Origin: Selenomonadaceae bacterium | GTDB taxonomy: Bacteria > Bacillota > Negativicutes > Selenomonadales > Selenomonadaceae | DNA length: 64,000 bases | Assembly (NCBI GenBank): GCA_017515635.1 | Contig: JAFWFO010000036.1 | Coordinates: 1 to 64,000 of the forward strand | Direction of reading: 5' to 3' | Part shown: in pieces, positions 8,271-17,440 of the stretch | How the letters are laid out: every line of letters begins with the position of its first letter | Position numbering within the stretch: the stretch's first letter is position 1 | The notes under the pieces: model-generated | What the model saw: the letters and a program-made list of their open reading frames with translations, nothing else | Database searches by the model: none | What the model was told of the DNA's origin: nothing | Position numbers and translations under genes: made by a program

Positions 8271-8687
8271 TCAGTCAAAAATTTCCGCCGCGCTGAAGAA
8301 AATCGGAATTTCTCGCGCAGAACTTTCTTCGCTGTCGGAAGCGTGTACGGCGTTGTGCGTCTTGTCTTCGGCGAAAAGTTTGCGAATCGTGCCGTCGGCC
8401 GCCTCAGCGGGATTTGTCGCCCCGTTAATCTCGCGAACTTTTTTAATCACGTCGTCGCCCGCCAAAACCAACGCCATAAGCGGCGCGCTCGTCATGAATT
8501 CGACCAACGCGGGATAAAACGGACGCCCGATGTGTTCGGCATAATGTTTCGCCGCTAAAGCTTCGGTCATGCGCATAACTTTTGCCGCAACGATTTTAAA
8601 GCCTGCTTCCTCGTAAATTTTGAGGATTTCGCCCGAATGATTTTGCCCGAAGGCGTCGGGTTTGATGAGCACCAAAGTTTTCTGCAT
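8271..8687 (-). CDS. ndk: Nucleoside-diphosphate kinase
   Basis: Equalises NTP pools by transferring a phosphate from ATP to NDPs via a phosphohistidine. The 138-aa protein shows MQKTLVLIKPDAFGQNHSGEI at the N-terminus, the Arg-rich NGATNPAEAADGTIRK loop, and the active-site NAVHASDSEESSAREI containing the catalytic His. A strong GGAGG ribosome site precedes the ATG. It lies between a HAD phosphatase and the FecCD permease in a tight minus-strand series; the neighbours do not suggest a special role. Confidence 0.97.
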   Translation of the reverse strand: MQKTLVLIKPDAFGQNHSGEILKIYEEAGFKIVAAKVMRMTEALAAKHYAEHIGRPFYPALVEFMTSAPLMALVLAGDDVIKKVREINGATNPAEAADGTIRKLFAEDKTHNAVHASDSEESSAREIPIFFSAAEIFD

Positions 8688-8702
8688 GAGTTATTCCTCC
8701 AG

Positions 8703-9302
8703 TTAAAGAAATTTTTTTAACAGTCGACACAACGCGCCCGAATCAAAGACAACGTAATTCGCAACGGAAATCGCCGCGTCAACAGGTTTATGCACGCCGC
8801 CGAAAGCTATCGAAACATCCGCCGCCTCAAACATCGGGACATCATTGAAACTTTCGCCGATCGCAACGACTTTGTCGCAAGTTTTTTTCAGCTCGCGAAC
8901 GACCGCGCCCTTATCAAGAATTTTTTTCAGCACGGGCGAATTTTTGTCGTCAAGTTCACTCGTCGAAGAAAAAATTTCACAACCGATTTTGTCGGCAAGC
9001 GGTTCAATCCAACAATCCAAGTTGCCGGTGACGACAGCGCAATTTTTTTTATGCTCGGCAATGAACGCGGAAATTTCTTCGTCAAGCTCGATCGTCGCCA
9101 TAATGTCTTGAATTTTTTTCAGCGGCAAATTTCGCAAGACCAGATAACGAAGTCTGAAAGATTTATCGAACGGAATTTGTCCGCTCAACGTCAAATCCGT
9201 CAAAATTTTCATTTCGTCCGCCAAATCAAGTTCGGCGGCAAGGATCGGCAACGTTTCGACTTTGGTTATCGTGCCGTCCAGATCGAAAACAAATTTCGTC
9301 AT
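8703..9302 (-). CDS. HAD-superfamily phosphatase (phosphoserine-phosphatase-like)
   Basis: Cytosolic HAD-IB type phosphatase, 199 aa. Motif I is FVFDLDGTITKVET with the nucleophilic Asp and acid/base Asp; motif II Thr is in CAVVTGNLDCWIE; the Lys of motif III lies before VVAIGESFNDVPMFEAAD, which is motif IV. The region FGGVHKPVDAAISVANYVV resembles phosphoserine phosphatase SerB and related small-molecule phosphatases. Its ATG overlaps the stop of the preceding CDP-glycerol-transferase-like gene by 4 bp (ATGA), implying translational coupling and perhaps a substrate in the same surface-polymer pathway. Substrate is unproven. Confidence 0.8.
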   Translation of the reverse strand: MTKFVFDLDGTITKVETLPILAAELDLADEMKILTDLTLSGQIPFDKSFRLRYLVLRNLPLKKIQDIMATIELDEEISAFIAEHKKNCAVVTGNLDCWIEPLADKIGCEIFSSTSELDDKNSPVLKKILDKGAVVRELKKTCDKVVAIGESFNDVPMFEAADVSIAFGGVHKPVDAAISVANYVVFDSGALCRLLKKFL

Positions 9303-11119
9303 CGTTCGCCGGTCAATTCATCGGCAATACTGTGGAAAATATATTCGCTTGCCGACATTCCGTTGATTCGTCGATAGTCCAACAGTTCATCGAAAACTTT
9401 CTGCCGTGCCTCTTTCAACGGGTCATTGCCTTCGATAATAACTTTCTGCACAAGTGCGGCTATGCCTTCAAAATCTTTTCCGTTTACGCGATAGGATACG
9501 TCCAAAATTTTTTCGCCCAGCTCGGTAAATTCCGTAGAATCTTCCCTCGTGAGATAAATCATCGGCTTGTGAGTGAACTGATATTCGGCAATGAAAGACA
9601 AACTGTCGTGAATCAAGCCGTCGCTCGTCGCAAAAATTTCCTGGTAATATCCGCCAGTGAAAACTTGCGCGTTGGGCAAATCGTTCCAAGCTTGAAGATA
9701 ATTTTCAAATGCCTTGACGGAAGAGAAAAAACCCGACCCGACTGCCGATTCCGAAAGTTTGGGGTGCGGCTTGACGACCCAAGAGATTTCGGGATGCACT
9801 TTGGCAAATTCATACATAAATTTAAAGTTTTGATGAAAAGTTCCATACGCCATACCATAATCAGTAAAAGCTTCGGTTATCGACCAGTGCGGTGCCCAAA
9901 TTATTTTTTTTGCGTTCGGACGCGTCATCTTCCATGGAAACGAAAATTTTTCGGGCATGTTGAAGAAAAAATCCATTTTCGGCAGGCCGCTGGCATATGC
10001 GCGGGGCATTCCGATTTTACATCGCTCGTCGAAAAGCTTACGCGTCAACTCGCTGTCGAAAAAGCTTTTCCACGCGAGTCGGAATATAACTAAATTGTGA
10101 TAACTTGGTATAGTCGTCGTCTCTGAGCCATAGTGAATGTATGCCCAAAGCGTTTGCGGCGTCATTGCATCGCTCTGAAAACTTTTCGATAAAGTGAAAA
10201 GATATGGCCGCAAAAAAATTACCATGTCTTGTGGCGGCGTCTCCTCATTTAAATCGAAAACTCCGATGACGTTTAAGCCGCGAAATTTAAATTGCTCGAA
10301 GTCGTGGCGGGCATCGTCCGGAGTCGATTCCACGGAGTGGCAAAGAAAAATTGTTGTTTCAAAACGCGGGTTGCGGGCAAAAAGATTGTATAAATCGTCG
10401 CCGCACCAAGTAGCCGCATGGTCGGTGACGAATGCAATTTTGATTTTATCCTTGCGCTTGAGCTTGGCAAGGGTTGCTCGAAAAATTTCTTCCATCAGGC
10501 AATTAAAGGTGTTCTTGTCAATGGCATAAGAAAGTTTGTAGAAATAGTCGTAACTCATACGACAAAATTCCGCGAAAGGCAAAACATTTTGATTGTAAAG
10601 CATGAATGTCAAGAGTACATTCATAAAAGGCACAGTGTACAAATTAAAATGACGCTCGTTTTCGAAGAGTTCTGCAGCGTACAGAAAATCGAACAGGTCG
10701 ACAATTTCAAAGTCATAAACTTTTTTAAACTCGGTAAGAATTTCGCGCAACGGCTCCACAAATTTTTTTCGATAATCGGCGCGAATGCTCGGAGCAACTG
10801 GCAAAATCACGCAGACGGGTTTCGCGCCGCAGTCAACGCAAAGTTTCAGGTACTCGCCCAACGCGTTCAAATTTTTGTCGAAGGCGTCTGCTGAAAGGTT
10901 GTCGTCGCTTTGAAATAAACAGTCCGGAGCCAAACCAATCAGCACGAAATCAATTTTGCCGTAAGAAACACGCCCGAAAATTTCTTGCGCGATTGAAAGA
11001 CTTTTCGTCAAAGTTTGCCCGTCGGCGGCAAAATTCGCGCCGTGACTTCCCTCAGGCGTGACAAACTTCAAATTGATATTCGCTTTGACTGAACCGTCGC
11101 CGGTTATAAAAAAATTCAT
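9299..11119 (-). CDS. CDP-glycerol glycerophosphotransferase-like protein with N-terminal extra domain, copy A
   Basis: A 606-aa protein in two parts. Residues 1-200 look like an alpha/beta (possibly SGNH-like) domain, including GKIDFVLIGLAPDCLFQ and AKPVCVILPVAPSIRADYRK. Residues 225-600 resemble the TagF/CDP-glycerol glycerophosphotransferase fold: KIAFVTDHAATWCGDDLY, IIWAPHWSI, then FAKVHPEISWVVKPHPKL (a PHP motif typical of that family), and GGYYQEIFATSDGLIHDSLS with an acidic SD followed by IAEYQFTHKPMIYL. It probably transfers a phospho-polyol or sugar in surface-polymer or flagellar-glycan synthesis. It is a tandem paralogue of the next upstream gene and overlaps the HAD gene by 4 bp. 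No transmembrane segment is evident. Confidence 0.7.
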   Translation of the reverse strand: MNFFITGDGSVKANINLKFVTPEGSHGANFAADGQTLTKSLSIAQEIFGRVSYGKIDFVLIGLAPDCLFQSDDNLSADAFDKNLNALGEYLKLCVDCGAKPVCVILPVAPSIRADYRKKFVEPLREILTEFKKVYDFEIVDLFDFLYAAELFENERHFNLYTVPFMNVLLTFMLYNQNVLPFAEFCRMSYDYFYKLSYAIDKNTFNCLMEEIFRATLAKLKRKDKIKIAFVTDHAATWCGDDLYNLFARNPRFETTIFLCHSVESTPDDARHDFEQFKFRGLNVIGVFDLNEETPPQDMVIFLRPYLFTLSKSFQSDAMTPQTLWAYIHYGSETTTIPSYHNLVIFRLAWKSFFDSELTRKLFDERCKIGMPRAYASGLPKMDFFFNMPEKFSFPWKMTRPNAKKIIWAPHWSITEAFTDYGMAYGTFHQNFKFMYEFAKVHPEISWVVKPHPKLSESAVGSGFFSSVKAFENYLQAWNDLPNAQVFTGGYYQEIFATSDGLIHDSLSFIAEYQFTHKPMIYLTREDSTEFTELGEKILDVSYRVNGKDFEGIAALVQKVIIEGNDPLKEARQKVFDELLDYRRINGMSASEYIFHSIADELTGER

Positions 11120-11140
11120 CGAATCGCCTCCTACAAGTTT

Positions 11141-12943
11141 TCAATTGCCGATCAATTCGTCGGCAATGCTGCGGAAAATGAATTCTGTAGCCGACATTCC
11201 GTTGACTCGTCGATAGTCCAACAGTTCATCGAAAACTTTCTGCCGTGCCTCTTTCAACGGGTCGTCGCCTTCGATAAAAACTTTCTGCACAAGTGCGGCA
11301 ATACCTTCAAAATCACTACCGCCGACGCGATAAGACGTGTTCAAAATTTTTACGGCTGCTTCGTGGAAATATTGCCCTTTGCGCATGAGATAAATCATCG
11401 GCTTGTGCGTGTATTGATATTCGCCAATGAATGAGCACGAATCCAAAATCATGCCGTCACTCGTCGCGAAAATGTCCTGATAATAACCTCCCGTATAAAC
11501 TTGAGCATTGGGGAGCTCGTCCCACGCCCGCAGGTAATTTTCAAATTCTTTGAGTGTGGCAAAAAGTTTTGTTTCAACAGCAGATTGCAAAAGTTGCGGG
11601 TGAGGTTTAAGCACCCAAGACGTTTCGGGATGATTTTTGGCAAACTGATACATGAATTGATAATTTTGATGAAAAGTCCCGTACGCCAAGTCGCCACCAA
11701 TAAAGGCGTCGTTTATCGACCAATGCGGTGCCCAAATAATTTTCTTCGCGTCGGGTCGAATCATCTTCCACGGGAAAGAAAATTTGTTTGTATTATCATA
11801 AAAGACATCAAGCTTGGGATGACCACTGAAATGAAAATTTATGCCGCCCGTTCGGTTCATTTTTTTTGCCATTTGCGTATCTTGTTCGGAGCCGAAAAAA
11901 GCTTTACGGGAGAATTCCAAAACAGGCAATCTGTAAAAGTCGGTTTCGCAAACATCAATGCAATAGTTAATGTAAATTACCAGTGTTTCGGCTGTAAGCA
12001 CGGTCGTTTGAAAGTCAAGCGGATAAAAATCGGGGTAAGGCGTTAAAAAAATCAAAACGTCCTGTTTCGGTATAAAGGTTTCGCCGTCGACCACAGGGAC
12101 AACGTTGAGCCCCGCCGCTTTGAATTTTTGAATTCCCTTCGCAAAATCTCGCTGCTTAAGTTCGTTTTCGTTTGCGGCTTCCATGTAAAGAAAAATCGTC
12201 GGCTCAAAACGCGGATTGTCGGCAAAAAGTTTGTACAGTTTGTCGCCGCACCACATCGACGGATCCCAAAGTGAAAAGCCGATTTTGATTCTGTCCTTGC
12301 GGGAAATTTTTTTCGCAGATTCGGCAAACACCCGCCGCATCACGTCGTTGAAATATTTTTGGCTGAATGTGCGCGAAATGACTTGAAAAAACGCGTAAGT
12401 CATGTTGCACAGATTTTCAAACGGCAAAATCGTTTCGTGGAGCTTGAGCCCCAACGCGCAACTTACAAAAAATCTTCCCTGCTCGTTCAAGAAAAATTCT
12501 CCGTCAAAGTAACCGCCGGCAAGTGGAAAATCAAACAAGTCGACAAGCGCGAAGTCGTAAACTTTTTTCAACTCGACAAGAATCGCACGCAACGGCTCTA
12601 CAAAATTTTTTCGGCAACTCTCACGAACATTCGGCGCAACAGGAAAAATCACGCAGACGGGTTTCGCGTCGCCGTCAATGCAAAGTTCCAGATACTCGCC
12701 CAACGCATTTAAATTTTTATCAACGTCGCCGCCTTGAAATAAACAGTCGGGAGCCAAACCGATCAGCACGAAATCAATTTTGCCGCGTTCGTCGCGCCCG
12801 AAAACTTCTTGCGCGATTGAAAGACTTTGAGTCAAAGTTTGTCCGTCGAATGAAAAATTTGCGCCGTGACTTTTCGCCGACGCAATAAACTTCAAATCAA
12901 TTCCGACCTTGAAAATTTCGTTGCCCGTCACGAAAAAATTCAT
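11141..12943 (-). CDS. CDP-glycerol glycerophosphotransferase-like protein, copy B
   Basis: A 600-aa paralogue of the neighbouring 606-aa protein, collinear over its whole length: same N-terminal MNFF(I/V)TG start, KIDFVLIGLAPDCLFQG, KPVCVIFPVAPNVR, then IIWAPHWSINDAF, ETSWVLKPHPQLLQSA, AQVYTGGYYQDIFATSDGMI and DPLKEARQKVFDELLDYRR, the last almost identical in both. The central part (residues 210-350) has diverged, as expected if acceptor or donor specificity changed. The 21-bp gap between the copies and the shared order point to tandem duplication. The stop is close to copy A and the start is 15 bp after hisB, so it belongs to the his series transcriptionally. Confidence 0.7.
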   Translation of the reverse strand: MNFFVTGNEIFKVGIDLKFIASAKSHGANFSFDGQTLTQSLSIAQEVFGRDERGKIDFVLIGLAPDCLFQGGDVDKNLNALGEYLELCIDGDAKPVCVIFPVAPNVRESCRKNFVEPLRAILVELKKVYDFALVDLFDFPLAGGYFDGEFFLNEQGRFFVSCALGLKLHETILPFENLCNMTYAFFQVISRTFSQKYFNDVMRRVFAESAKKISRKDRIKIGFSLWDPSMWCGDKLYKLFADNPRFEPTIFLYMEAANENELKQRDFAKGIQKFKAAGLNVVPVVDGETFIPKQDVLIFLTPYPDFYPLDFQTTVLTAETLVIYINYCIDVCETDFYRLPVLEFSRKAFFGSEQDTQMAKKMNRTGGINFHFSGHPKLDVFYDNTNKFSFPWKMIRPDAKKIIWAPHWSINDAFIGGDLAYGTFHQNYQFMYQFAKNHPETSWVLKPHPQLLQSAVETKLFATLKEFENYLRAWDELPNAQVYTGGYYQDIFATSDGMILDSCSFIGEYQYTHKPMIYLMRKGQYFHEAAVKILNTSYRVGGSDFEGIAALVQKVFIEGDDPLKEARQKVFDELLDYRRVNGMSATEFIFRSIADELIGN

Positions 12944-12958
12944 TTCATCGCCTCCGAT

Positions 12959-13543
12959 TCAAAGGACGCCCTTTGTCGACGGGACGCCCGTAATTTTTTC
13001 GTCGTGAGCAACGGCAATGCGGAGCGCGTGCCCCAACGCTTTGAAAATCGCTTCAACTTTATGGTGAGAATTTTTTCCGTAGAGAATTTTCACGTGCAAC
13101 GTCAAGCCCGCATTGAACGCGAAGGCGCGAAGAAATTCTTCGACAAGTTCCGTGTCAAAGTCGCCAATCATCGGAGCAAGTTCGCCCGTGTCGCAGACCA
13201 AAAACGGTCGCCCGCTTATGTCCAAACTCACCAGCGCAAGAGTTTCGTCCATCGGCAGAAAAAAAGTTCCGTAGCGCGTGATGCCGCGTTTGTCGCCGAG
13301 AGCCGATTTTAACGCCGCGCCCAAAGTAATTCCGATGTCTTCAATGCTGTGGTGCCCGTCGACTTCCAAATCGCCCGCGCAGGAAAGTTTCAAATCAAAT
13401 TGCCCGTGCGCCGCGAAAAGTTTCAGCATGTGGTCAAAAAATCCGACGCCCGAAGAAATTTCCGCAAGCCCCGTGCCGTCAAGATTTATTTCAACGTCAA
13501 CTTTCGTCTCGTTCGTTGAGCGATTGATTTTGCCGATTCTCAT
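12959..13543 (-). CDS. hisB: Imidazoleglycerol-phosphate dehydratase
   Basis: Sixth step of histidine synthesis: dehydrates IGP to imidazole acetol phosphate, a Mn-dependent reaction. The 194-aa monofunctional form shows [53 protein letters not shown] (metal-binding His/Glu), [26 protein letters not shown] and [18 protein letters not shown] (second metal site), all intact. I chose ATG 13541-13543, which overlaps the hisC stop by 4 bp; an upstream in-frame start inside hisC would add 27 unrelated residues. With hisC it forms a two-gene his unit separate from the other his genes. Confidence 0.95.
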   Translation of the reverse strand: MRIGKINRSTNETKVDVEINLDGTGLAEISSGVGFFDHMLKLFAAHGQFDLKLSCAGDLEVDGHHSIEDIGITLGAALKSALGDKRGITRYGTFFLPMDETLALVSLDISGRPFLVCDTGELAPMIGDFDTELVEEFLRAFAFNAGLTLHVKILYGKNSHHKVEAIFKALGHALRIAVAHDEKITGVPSTKGVL

Positions 13544-14604
13544 TGCGCGCCCTCCGTCAAACTTTTTATCGCGGCAAAAACTTCGTCGTTCTCGACACGC
13601 GTGCCGATTGAAATTCGCAGACAATTTTTAAGCCCGAATGCGTCAGGCGAAAAATATCTTACGCCGATGTCCAATGTCTCCAGATAATCTTTCAAGTCCG
13701 CCGCCCGCTCCGTGCGGAACAAAATAAAATTCGTCTCCGACGGAAAAACTTTCACGCCCGAAAGTTTTTCAAGCCGTTCGCTCATGCGTTTGCGTTCGGC
13801 AACAATCATCTGCAGGCGCGGAATAAATTCGTCGCGCATTTGCCAGACAATGTCCGCCGTCACCAAACTCAGCGAATTCAAATGATACGGCATGAAAGTT
13901 TTGTTGACCATGCGCGTGACTTCGCGTTGAGCAATCATGTAGCCGACGCGTGCGCCCGCCAATCCGTAAGCTTTTGAAAAAGTTCGGGCGACAAGCAAAT
14001 TCGGATATTTCGCGACGAGATTCACCGCCGAACGTCCGTAAAATTCGACGTAAGCTTCATCAAGCAAAAACGCGCAGTCAATCGACGCGGCAATTTTTTC
14101 GACCTGCGCGGGCGTCAAGACATTTCCGGTGGGATTGTTAGGGTTGCAGACGACGGCAAGATTCGCGCCGACAGTGCGAATTTTTTCAATGAAGGCGTCA
14201 ACGTCCGGATTAAAATTTTCGTCCAAGTCAAACGGCACGCCTTCGGATTCGGCAGCTTTGGCGTAAATTTTGTACATGGAAAAACTCGGTTGCGGGAAGA
14301 CAACTTTCTTGCCCGCGCCGCCGAACGCGTGAAAAACTTTTTCGATAATTTCGCTCGACCCGCCGCCCAACAAAATTTGTTCGTCGTCGACGGAAAAATT
14401 TTTCGCGATCTGTTCGACCAGCGAATAATATTCCTCGTTCGGATAGCGATTGAAAGCAACGTGCGCCAGCCGATTCATAACGCGTTCTTCGACCAACGGC
14501 GGCAATGAAAGCGTGCATTCGTTGGCGTTGACTTTGATTCGATAATTTTTTTCCACACCGTCATACGACGGCATCTTGTCCAGTTCGTCGCGAAACTTAA
14601 GCAT
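13540..14604 (-). CDS. hisC: Histidinol-phosphate aminotransferase
   Basis: PLP-dependent class I/II aminotransferase making histidinol phosphate. 354 aa. Visible: [11 protein letters not shown] at the N-terminus, [29 protein letters not shown] (PLP phosphate loop), [25 protein letters not shown] (Asp that holds the pyridine N), and [18 protein letters not shown] with the PLP-binding Lys. I prefer ATG 14602-14604 over an in-frame TTG two codons upstream, because GTGAGG then sits 8 nt before the start. It is first in the long minus-strand series and overlaps hisB by 4 bp. Confidence 0.94.
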   Translation of the reverse strand: MLKFRDELDKMPSYDGVEKNYRIKVNANECTLSLPPLVEERVMNRLAHVAFNRYPNEEYYSLVEQIAKNFSVDDEQILLGGGSSEIIEKVFHAFGGAGKKVVFPQPSFSMYKIYAKAAESEGVPFDLDENFNPDVDAFIEKIRTVGANLAVVCNPNNPTGNVLTPAQVEKIAASIDCAFLLDEAYVEFYGRSAVNLVAKYPNLLVARTFSKAYGLAGARVGYMIAQREVTRMVNKTFMPYHLNSLSLVTADIVWQMRDEFIPRLQMIVAERKRMSERLEKLSGVKVFPSETNFILFRTERAADLKDYLETLDIGVRYFSPDAFGLKNCLRISIGTRVENDEVFAAIKSLTEGAQ

Positions 14605-14719
14605 TGGCAAAACCTCACAAAAAAATTTCCACGCATTATATCAACACTTCGCCGCGTTGTTAAGCAGGAATTTCGCCGCAAAAAATTTCCCACAGATTAT
14701 TGATTAAAGGGGGGTATCT

Positions 14720-14782
14720 ATGATAAATTCTTGTTGGTGCGACAATGATTTTTTATCACCATTACGCGGCGACACATGTTGA
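14720..14782 (+). CDS. Possible 20-residue Cys-containing leader ORF
   Basis: ATG at 14720 follows AAAGGGGGG by 4-5 nt and encodes MINSCWCDNDFLSPLRGDTC before TGA at 14780-14782. The AAAGGAG site for the downstream zinc-ribbon gene begins immediately at this stop codon. It could be a translated leader that couples to the next gene, or chance. No homology is recognised. Confidence 0.3.
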   Translation: MINSCWCDNDFLSPLRGDTC

Positions 14783-14801
14783 AAGGAGCTGACGATATCT
14801 C

Positions 14802-16145
14802 ATGTCAAGATTTTGCGAACAGTGCGGCGCAAAGTTGGAGCCGAATGATAATTTCTGCATGACTTGCGGCGCGAAAGTCATCCGTGACGAGCCGCCCGAT
14901 TCGTCACCGAAATCAAAATCACCGCCGACAGAAATCATCTACATCGGTTTGGGAGTTGCGGTACTGTTGCTTGTAACGTTCGGGATATTCTTCCAATCTT
15001 CGAGTCCCAATCGAACCGTCTCACGAAAACCCGCGCCCGTTGAACAGTCGAAGCCCGCAAATATCACGGTGCCTTATGTTGTCGGCAAATCTCAAAGTGA
15101 CGCCGCTGCCGCATTGAAAAATGTCGGATTGGAAGTGCATGTCTCCGACGCTTACGATGACAGCGTGCCAATCGGAAAAATCATTTCGCAAAGCCCGAAC
15201 TCCGGCGCGAACATTGCAAAAGGTCAAACGGTTTACGTTTATGTGAGCAAAGGCGTCGACCCCGCAAAAACGAAACAGCCCGAACCGTTGACGGAAGTCG
15301 ACTTGACGATTGGCGGTCTGACTTTGGGCATGAGCAAATCTTCAGTCAAAACGAAATACGGCAATCCCTCATACGAAGACGAAGATTATTTCAACTACGG
15401 GAATGTCGAAGTCGGCTTTGCAAACGACATTGTCAAAACCGTGGCGTGCACGGGCGGAAATGCCACAGCGCGTGGAATTGTCATCGGCGATTCTCTCAGT
15501 CAAGTTGAAAGAGCTTACGGCACGAATTATTCACGCGACAAAGACGGCAGCGGCGACATTTACACGTATAACTTTGGCAATTCGGCGTTGCGTTTTGTCT
15601 TCGACGCGCAAACGGGAAAACTCACCCGCATTGCAGTTTACAAGTCAACGCCGAATCCGAAACCGACACCGCCGTCGCCTGCTCCGAAACCCGCAAATGA
15701 CGGTTACAACTACAGTTGCACGGTGGGCGGCACGACGACTTACAAAGGAATTCTTCGCAACGGAATTGCCTGCGCGCTTTACGATTGGCACACGCAAAAG
15801 CAAATGTCGTTTGATTATCTGGGGAGTTACACGGCACGCGGAACTTTTTACGTCGTCACCGTCATTGTCGGCAACGGAACCAACGAGCCGATTTTTACGC
15901 CGTCGATTTATCTTGTCGACGAGCGCGGCAGAAAGTATTCGAGCAACGATAATGTCACGTCGTCATACACCACCGACCGCAACGTCGAAATTGAACTTAT
16001 GCTTAACCCCGGCACGCCGAAATTCGATTACGAAGTTTTTGACATTCCCGACGGCGTGAACATTACAAGCTTGCGTTGCGAGGCGTTCACCGCAAATTTC
16101 AACGCGGTTGAATTCAATGTCCCGTTGCGCGTCGTCACCGAGTAA
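14802..16145 (+). CDS. Zinc-ribbon, single-TM protein with PASTA domain and extracytoplasmic C-terminal domains
   Basis: 447 aa, apparently N-in/C-out. Residues 4-25 form a zinc ribbon (FCEQCGAKLEPNDNFCMTCG), residues about 47-65 a TM helix, residues about 90-148 a PASTA repeat (VPYVVGKSQSDAAAALKNVG ... GQTVYVYVSKG). Next comes a region with SmpA/BamE-like turns (TIGGLTLGMSKSSVKTKYGNP and GIVIGDSLSQVERAYG, two related repeats) at about 165-285. A Pro-rich linker leads to a DUF4352-like beta-sandwich (YLGSYTARGTFYVVTVIVGNG...). PASTA domains bind muropeptides in kinases and PBPs, so a cell-wall sensing or envelope role is likely; there is no kinase domain. A ribosome site AAAGGAGCT precedes the ATG. 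Confidence 0.7.
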   Translation: MSRFCEQCGAKLEPNDNFCMTCGAKVIRDEPPDSSPKSKSPPTEIIYIGLGVAVLLLVTFGIFFQSSSPNRTVSRKPAPVEQSKPANITVPYVVGKSQSDAAAALKNVGLEVHVSDAYDDSVPIGKIISQSPNSGANIAKGQTVYVYVSKGVDPAKTKQPEPLTEVDLTIGGLTLGMSKSSVKTKYGNPSYEDEDYFNYGNVEVGFANDIVKTVACTGGNATARGIVIGDSLSQVERAYGTNYSRDKDGSGDIYTYNFGNSALRFVFDAQTGKLTRIAVYKSTPNPKPTPPSPAPKPANDGYNYSCTVGGTTTYKGILRNGIACALYDWHTQKQMSFDYLGSYTARGTFYVVTVIVGNGTNEPIFTPSIYLVDERGRKYSSNDNVTSSYTTDRNVEIELMLNPGTPKFDYEVFDIPDGVNITSLRCEAFTANFNAVEFNVPLRVVTE

Positions 16146-16158
16146 GGAGGAATTTTTT

Positions 16159-16848
16159 ATGGCAAACTTTTGCCCGAACTGCGGCGCGAAACTTCGTGCG
16201 GGCGTAAAATTCTGCGGCTCTTGCGGACAAAAACTTTCCGTCGCTCAAACAACACAACAAACGATTAACAATCAGCAAACTTCCGCTGAAGGTATCGTGC
16301 TCAAATCTTCCGCGCCGATTTCCGACAAAAGACTTTCGTGGGCGGCAATGGGCTATTTCGCTTGCGGCTGTGCGATGGTTGTCGGCTTGATTGTGTTTGC
16401 CTTCGCACGAGAAAATGACAGCGATAACGCGATACTGCTCGGCGCGATTATTCTTATCGGCGGGCTTATCGGCATTTTTATCGTCGCTCAAATGGACAAA
16501 GATTCCGTTGACAATCAGCTTGACGAACTGCGCCTTATGAAATTCAAATTCGTTCACGACGTGACCGCCGACGAAATTTTTAACAGACTGCAACCCGCGC
16601 TTAAAGCCGTTTGGGGCGAGCAAGTCACCTTCGACCGCCGCGACGAAATTATTTCCGTCACGCACGGCAAAACGATTTACGACATCGGTTTGAACGACGA
16701 CGGCACGTTTATCGTCCATTGGCATAAATCTTTGGGCAACGCAATTTTTTCAACGGATTGGACATACTCCGGCATGTGCAGAAAAATTCGCACGGATACC
16801 GCCGTTATCGCTTACGAGTTGCAACGTCAATTCAACGTCGACGATTGA
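16159..16848 (+). CDS. Zinc-ribbon membrane protein, unknown C-terminal domain
   Basis: 229 aa. Zinc ribbon at residues 4-25 (FCPNCGAKLRAGVKFCGSCG), a Gln/Asn-rich linker, two TM helices at about 60-110, then a soluble domain of 100 residues with mixed alpha/beta character (FKFVHDVTADEIFNRLQPAL ... YDIGLNDDGTFIVHWHKSLG). Start ATG 16159 follows AAGGAGGAATTTTTT, which excludes the upstream in-frame ATG at 16108. The first 45 bases of the gene are identical to those of the next gene. Function unknown; the set of three consecutive zinc-ribbon genes suggests a related envelope role. Confidence 0.75.
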   Translation: MANFCPNCGAKLRAGVKFCGSCGQKLSVAQTTQQTINNQQTSAEGIVLKSSAPISDKRLSWAAMGYFACGCAMVVGLIVFAFARENDSDNAILLGAIILIGGLIGIFIVAQMDKDSVDNQLDELRLMKFKFVHDVTADEIFNRLQPALKAVWGEQVTFDRRDEIISVTHGKTIYDIGLNDDGTFIVHWHKSLGNAIFSTDWTYSGMCRKIRTDTAVIAYELQRQFNVDD

Positions 16849-16860
16849 GGAGATGATTTT

Positions 16861-17400
16861 ATGGCAAACTTTTGCCCGAACTGCGGCGCGAAACTTCGTG
16901 CGGGTGCGGAATTTTGCGGTTCGTGCGGAGCGCGCTCAACCGACGAAGTTATTCAAAACGATAAAACGATTCGCGAAATGTTTTTGTCGACGAGCGGGCG
17001 GCTCAATCGTCTGCATTATTTCCTGCGGTGTATGTGCCTTACGGTTATCGAAATAATTATCTGGACGATAATTTATTTTTCGACCGTCGACAGGCGTGGC
17101 GAAGTTTCGACGACCGGGCTTGTGCTTATCACGGTTTCGACGTTGGCATTCATGTTTCCGCGTTACTGTTTGGACGTGCGCCGCCTGCAGGATTTCGGAC
17201 AAGATTCAACATTCGCGTGGGTTTTCGTTGCGGTGAATTTGCTTTGCATCTTCGGGGACGTGACGAGCAAAATTGAAGACATGATTTTCATAATCGTCGC
17301 GTCGATAGCGTATTTTTCGTTGTGGCTGTTCATCTTGCTGATGCCGGGCACCGTCGGGCGAAATCGTTTCGGCGAAGACCCTTTGCAAGGACGGCGATAA
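16861..17400 (+). CDS. Zinc-ribbon DUF805 membrane protein
   Basis: 179 aa. Residues 1-22 are the same zinc ribbon as in the preceding gene. The remainder matches the DUF805 family: FLSTSGRLNRLHYFLRC, four TM helices, DVRRLQDFGQDSTFAWV after the second helix pair and the C-terminal PGTVGRNRFGEDPLQ signature. DUF805 proteins are small inner-membrane proteins of unknown function. The stop is followed 40 bp later by a small secreted-protein gene, so these genes are probably in one operon. Confidence 0.8.
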   Translation: MANFCPNCGAKLRAGAEFCGSCGARSTDEVIQNDKTIREMFLSTSGRLNRLHYFLRCMCLTVIEIIIWTIIYFSTVDRRGEVSTTGLVLITVSTLAFMFPRYCLDVRRLQDFGQDSTFAWVFVAVNLLCIFGDVTSKIEDMIFIIVASIAYFSLWLFILLMPGTVGRNRFGEDPLQGRR

Positions 17401-17440
17401 CGTGGCGGACAAATTCATTTTCGAGGACGGAGGTATCGAC

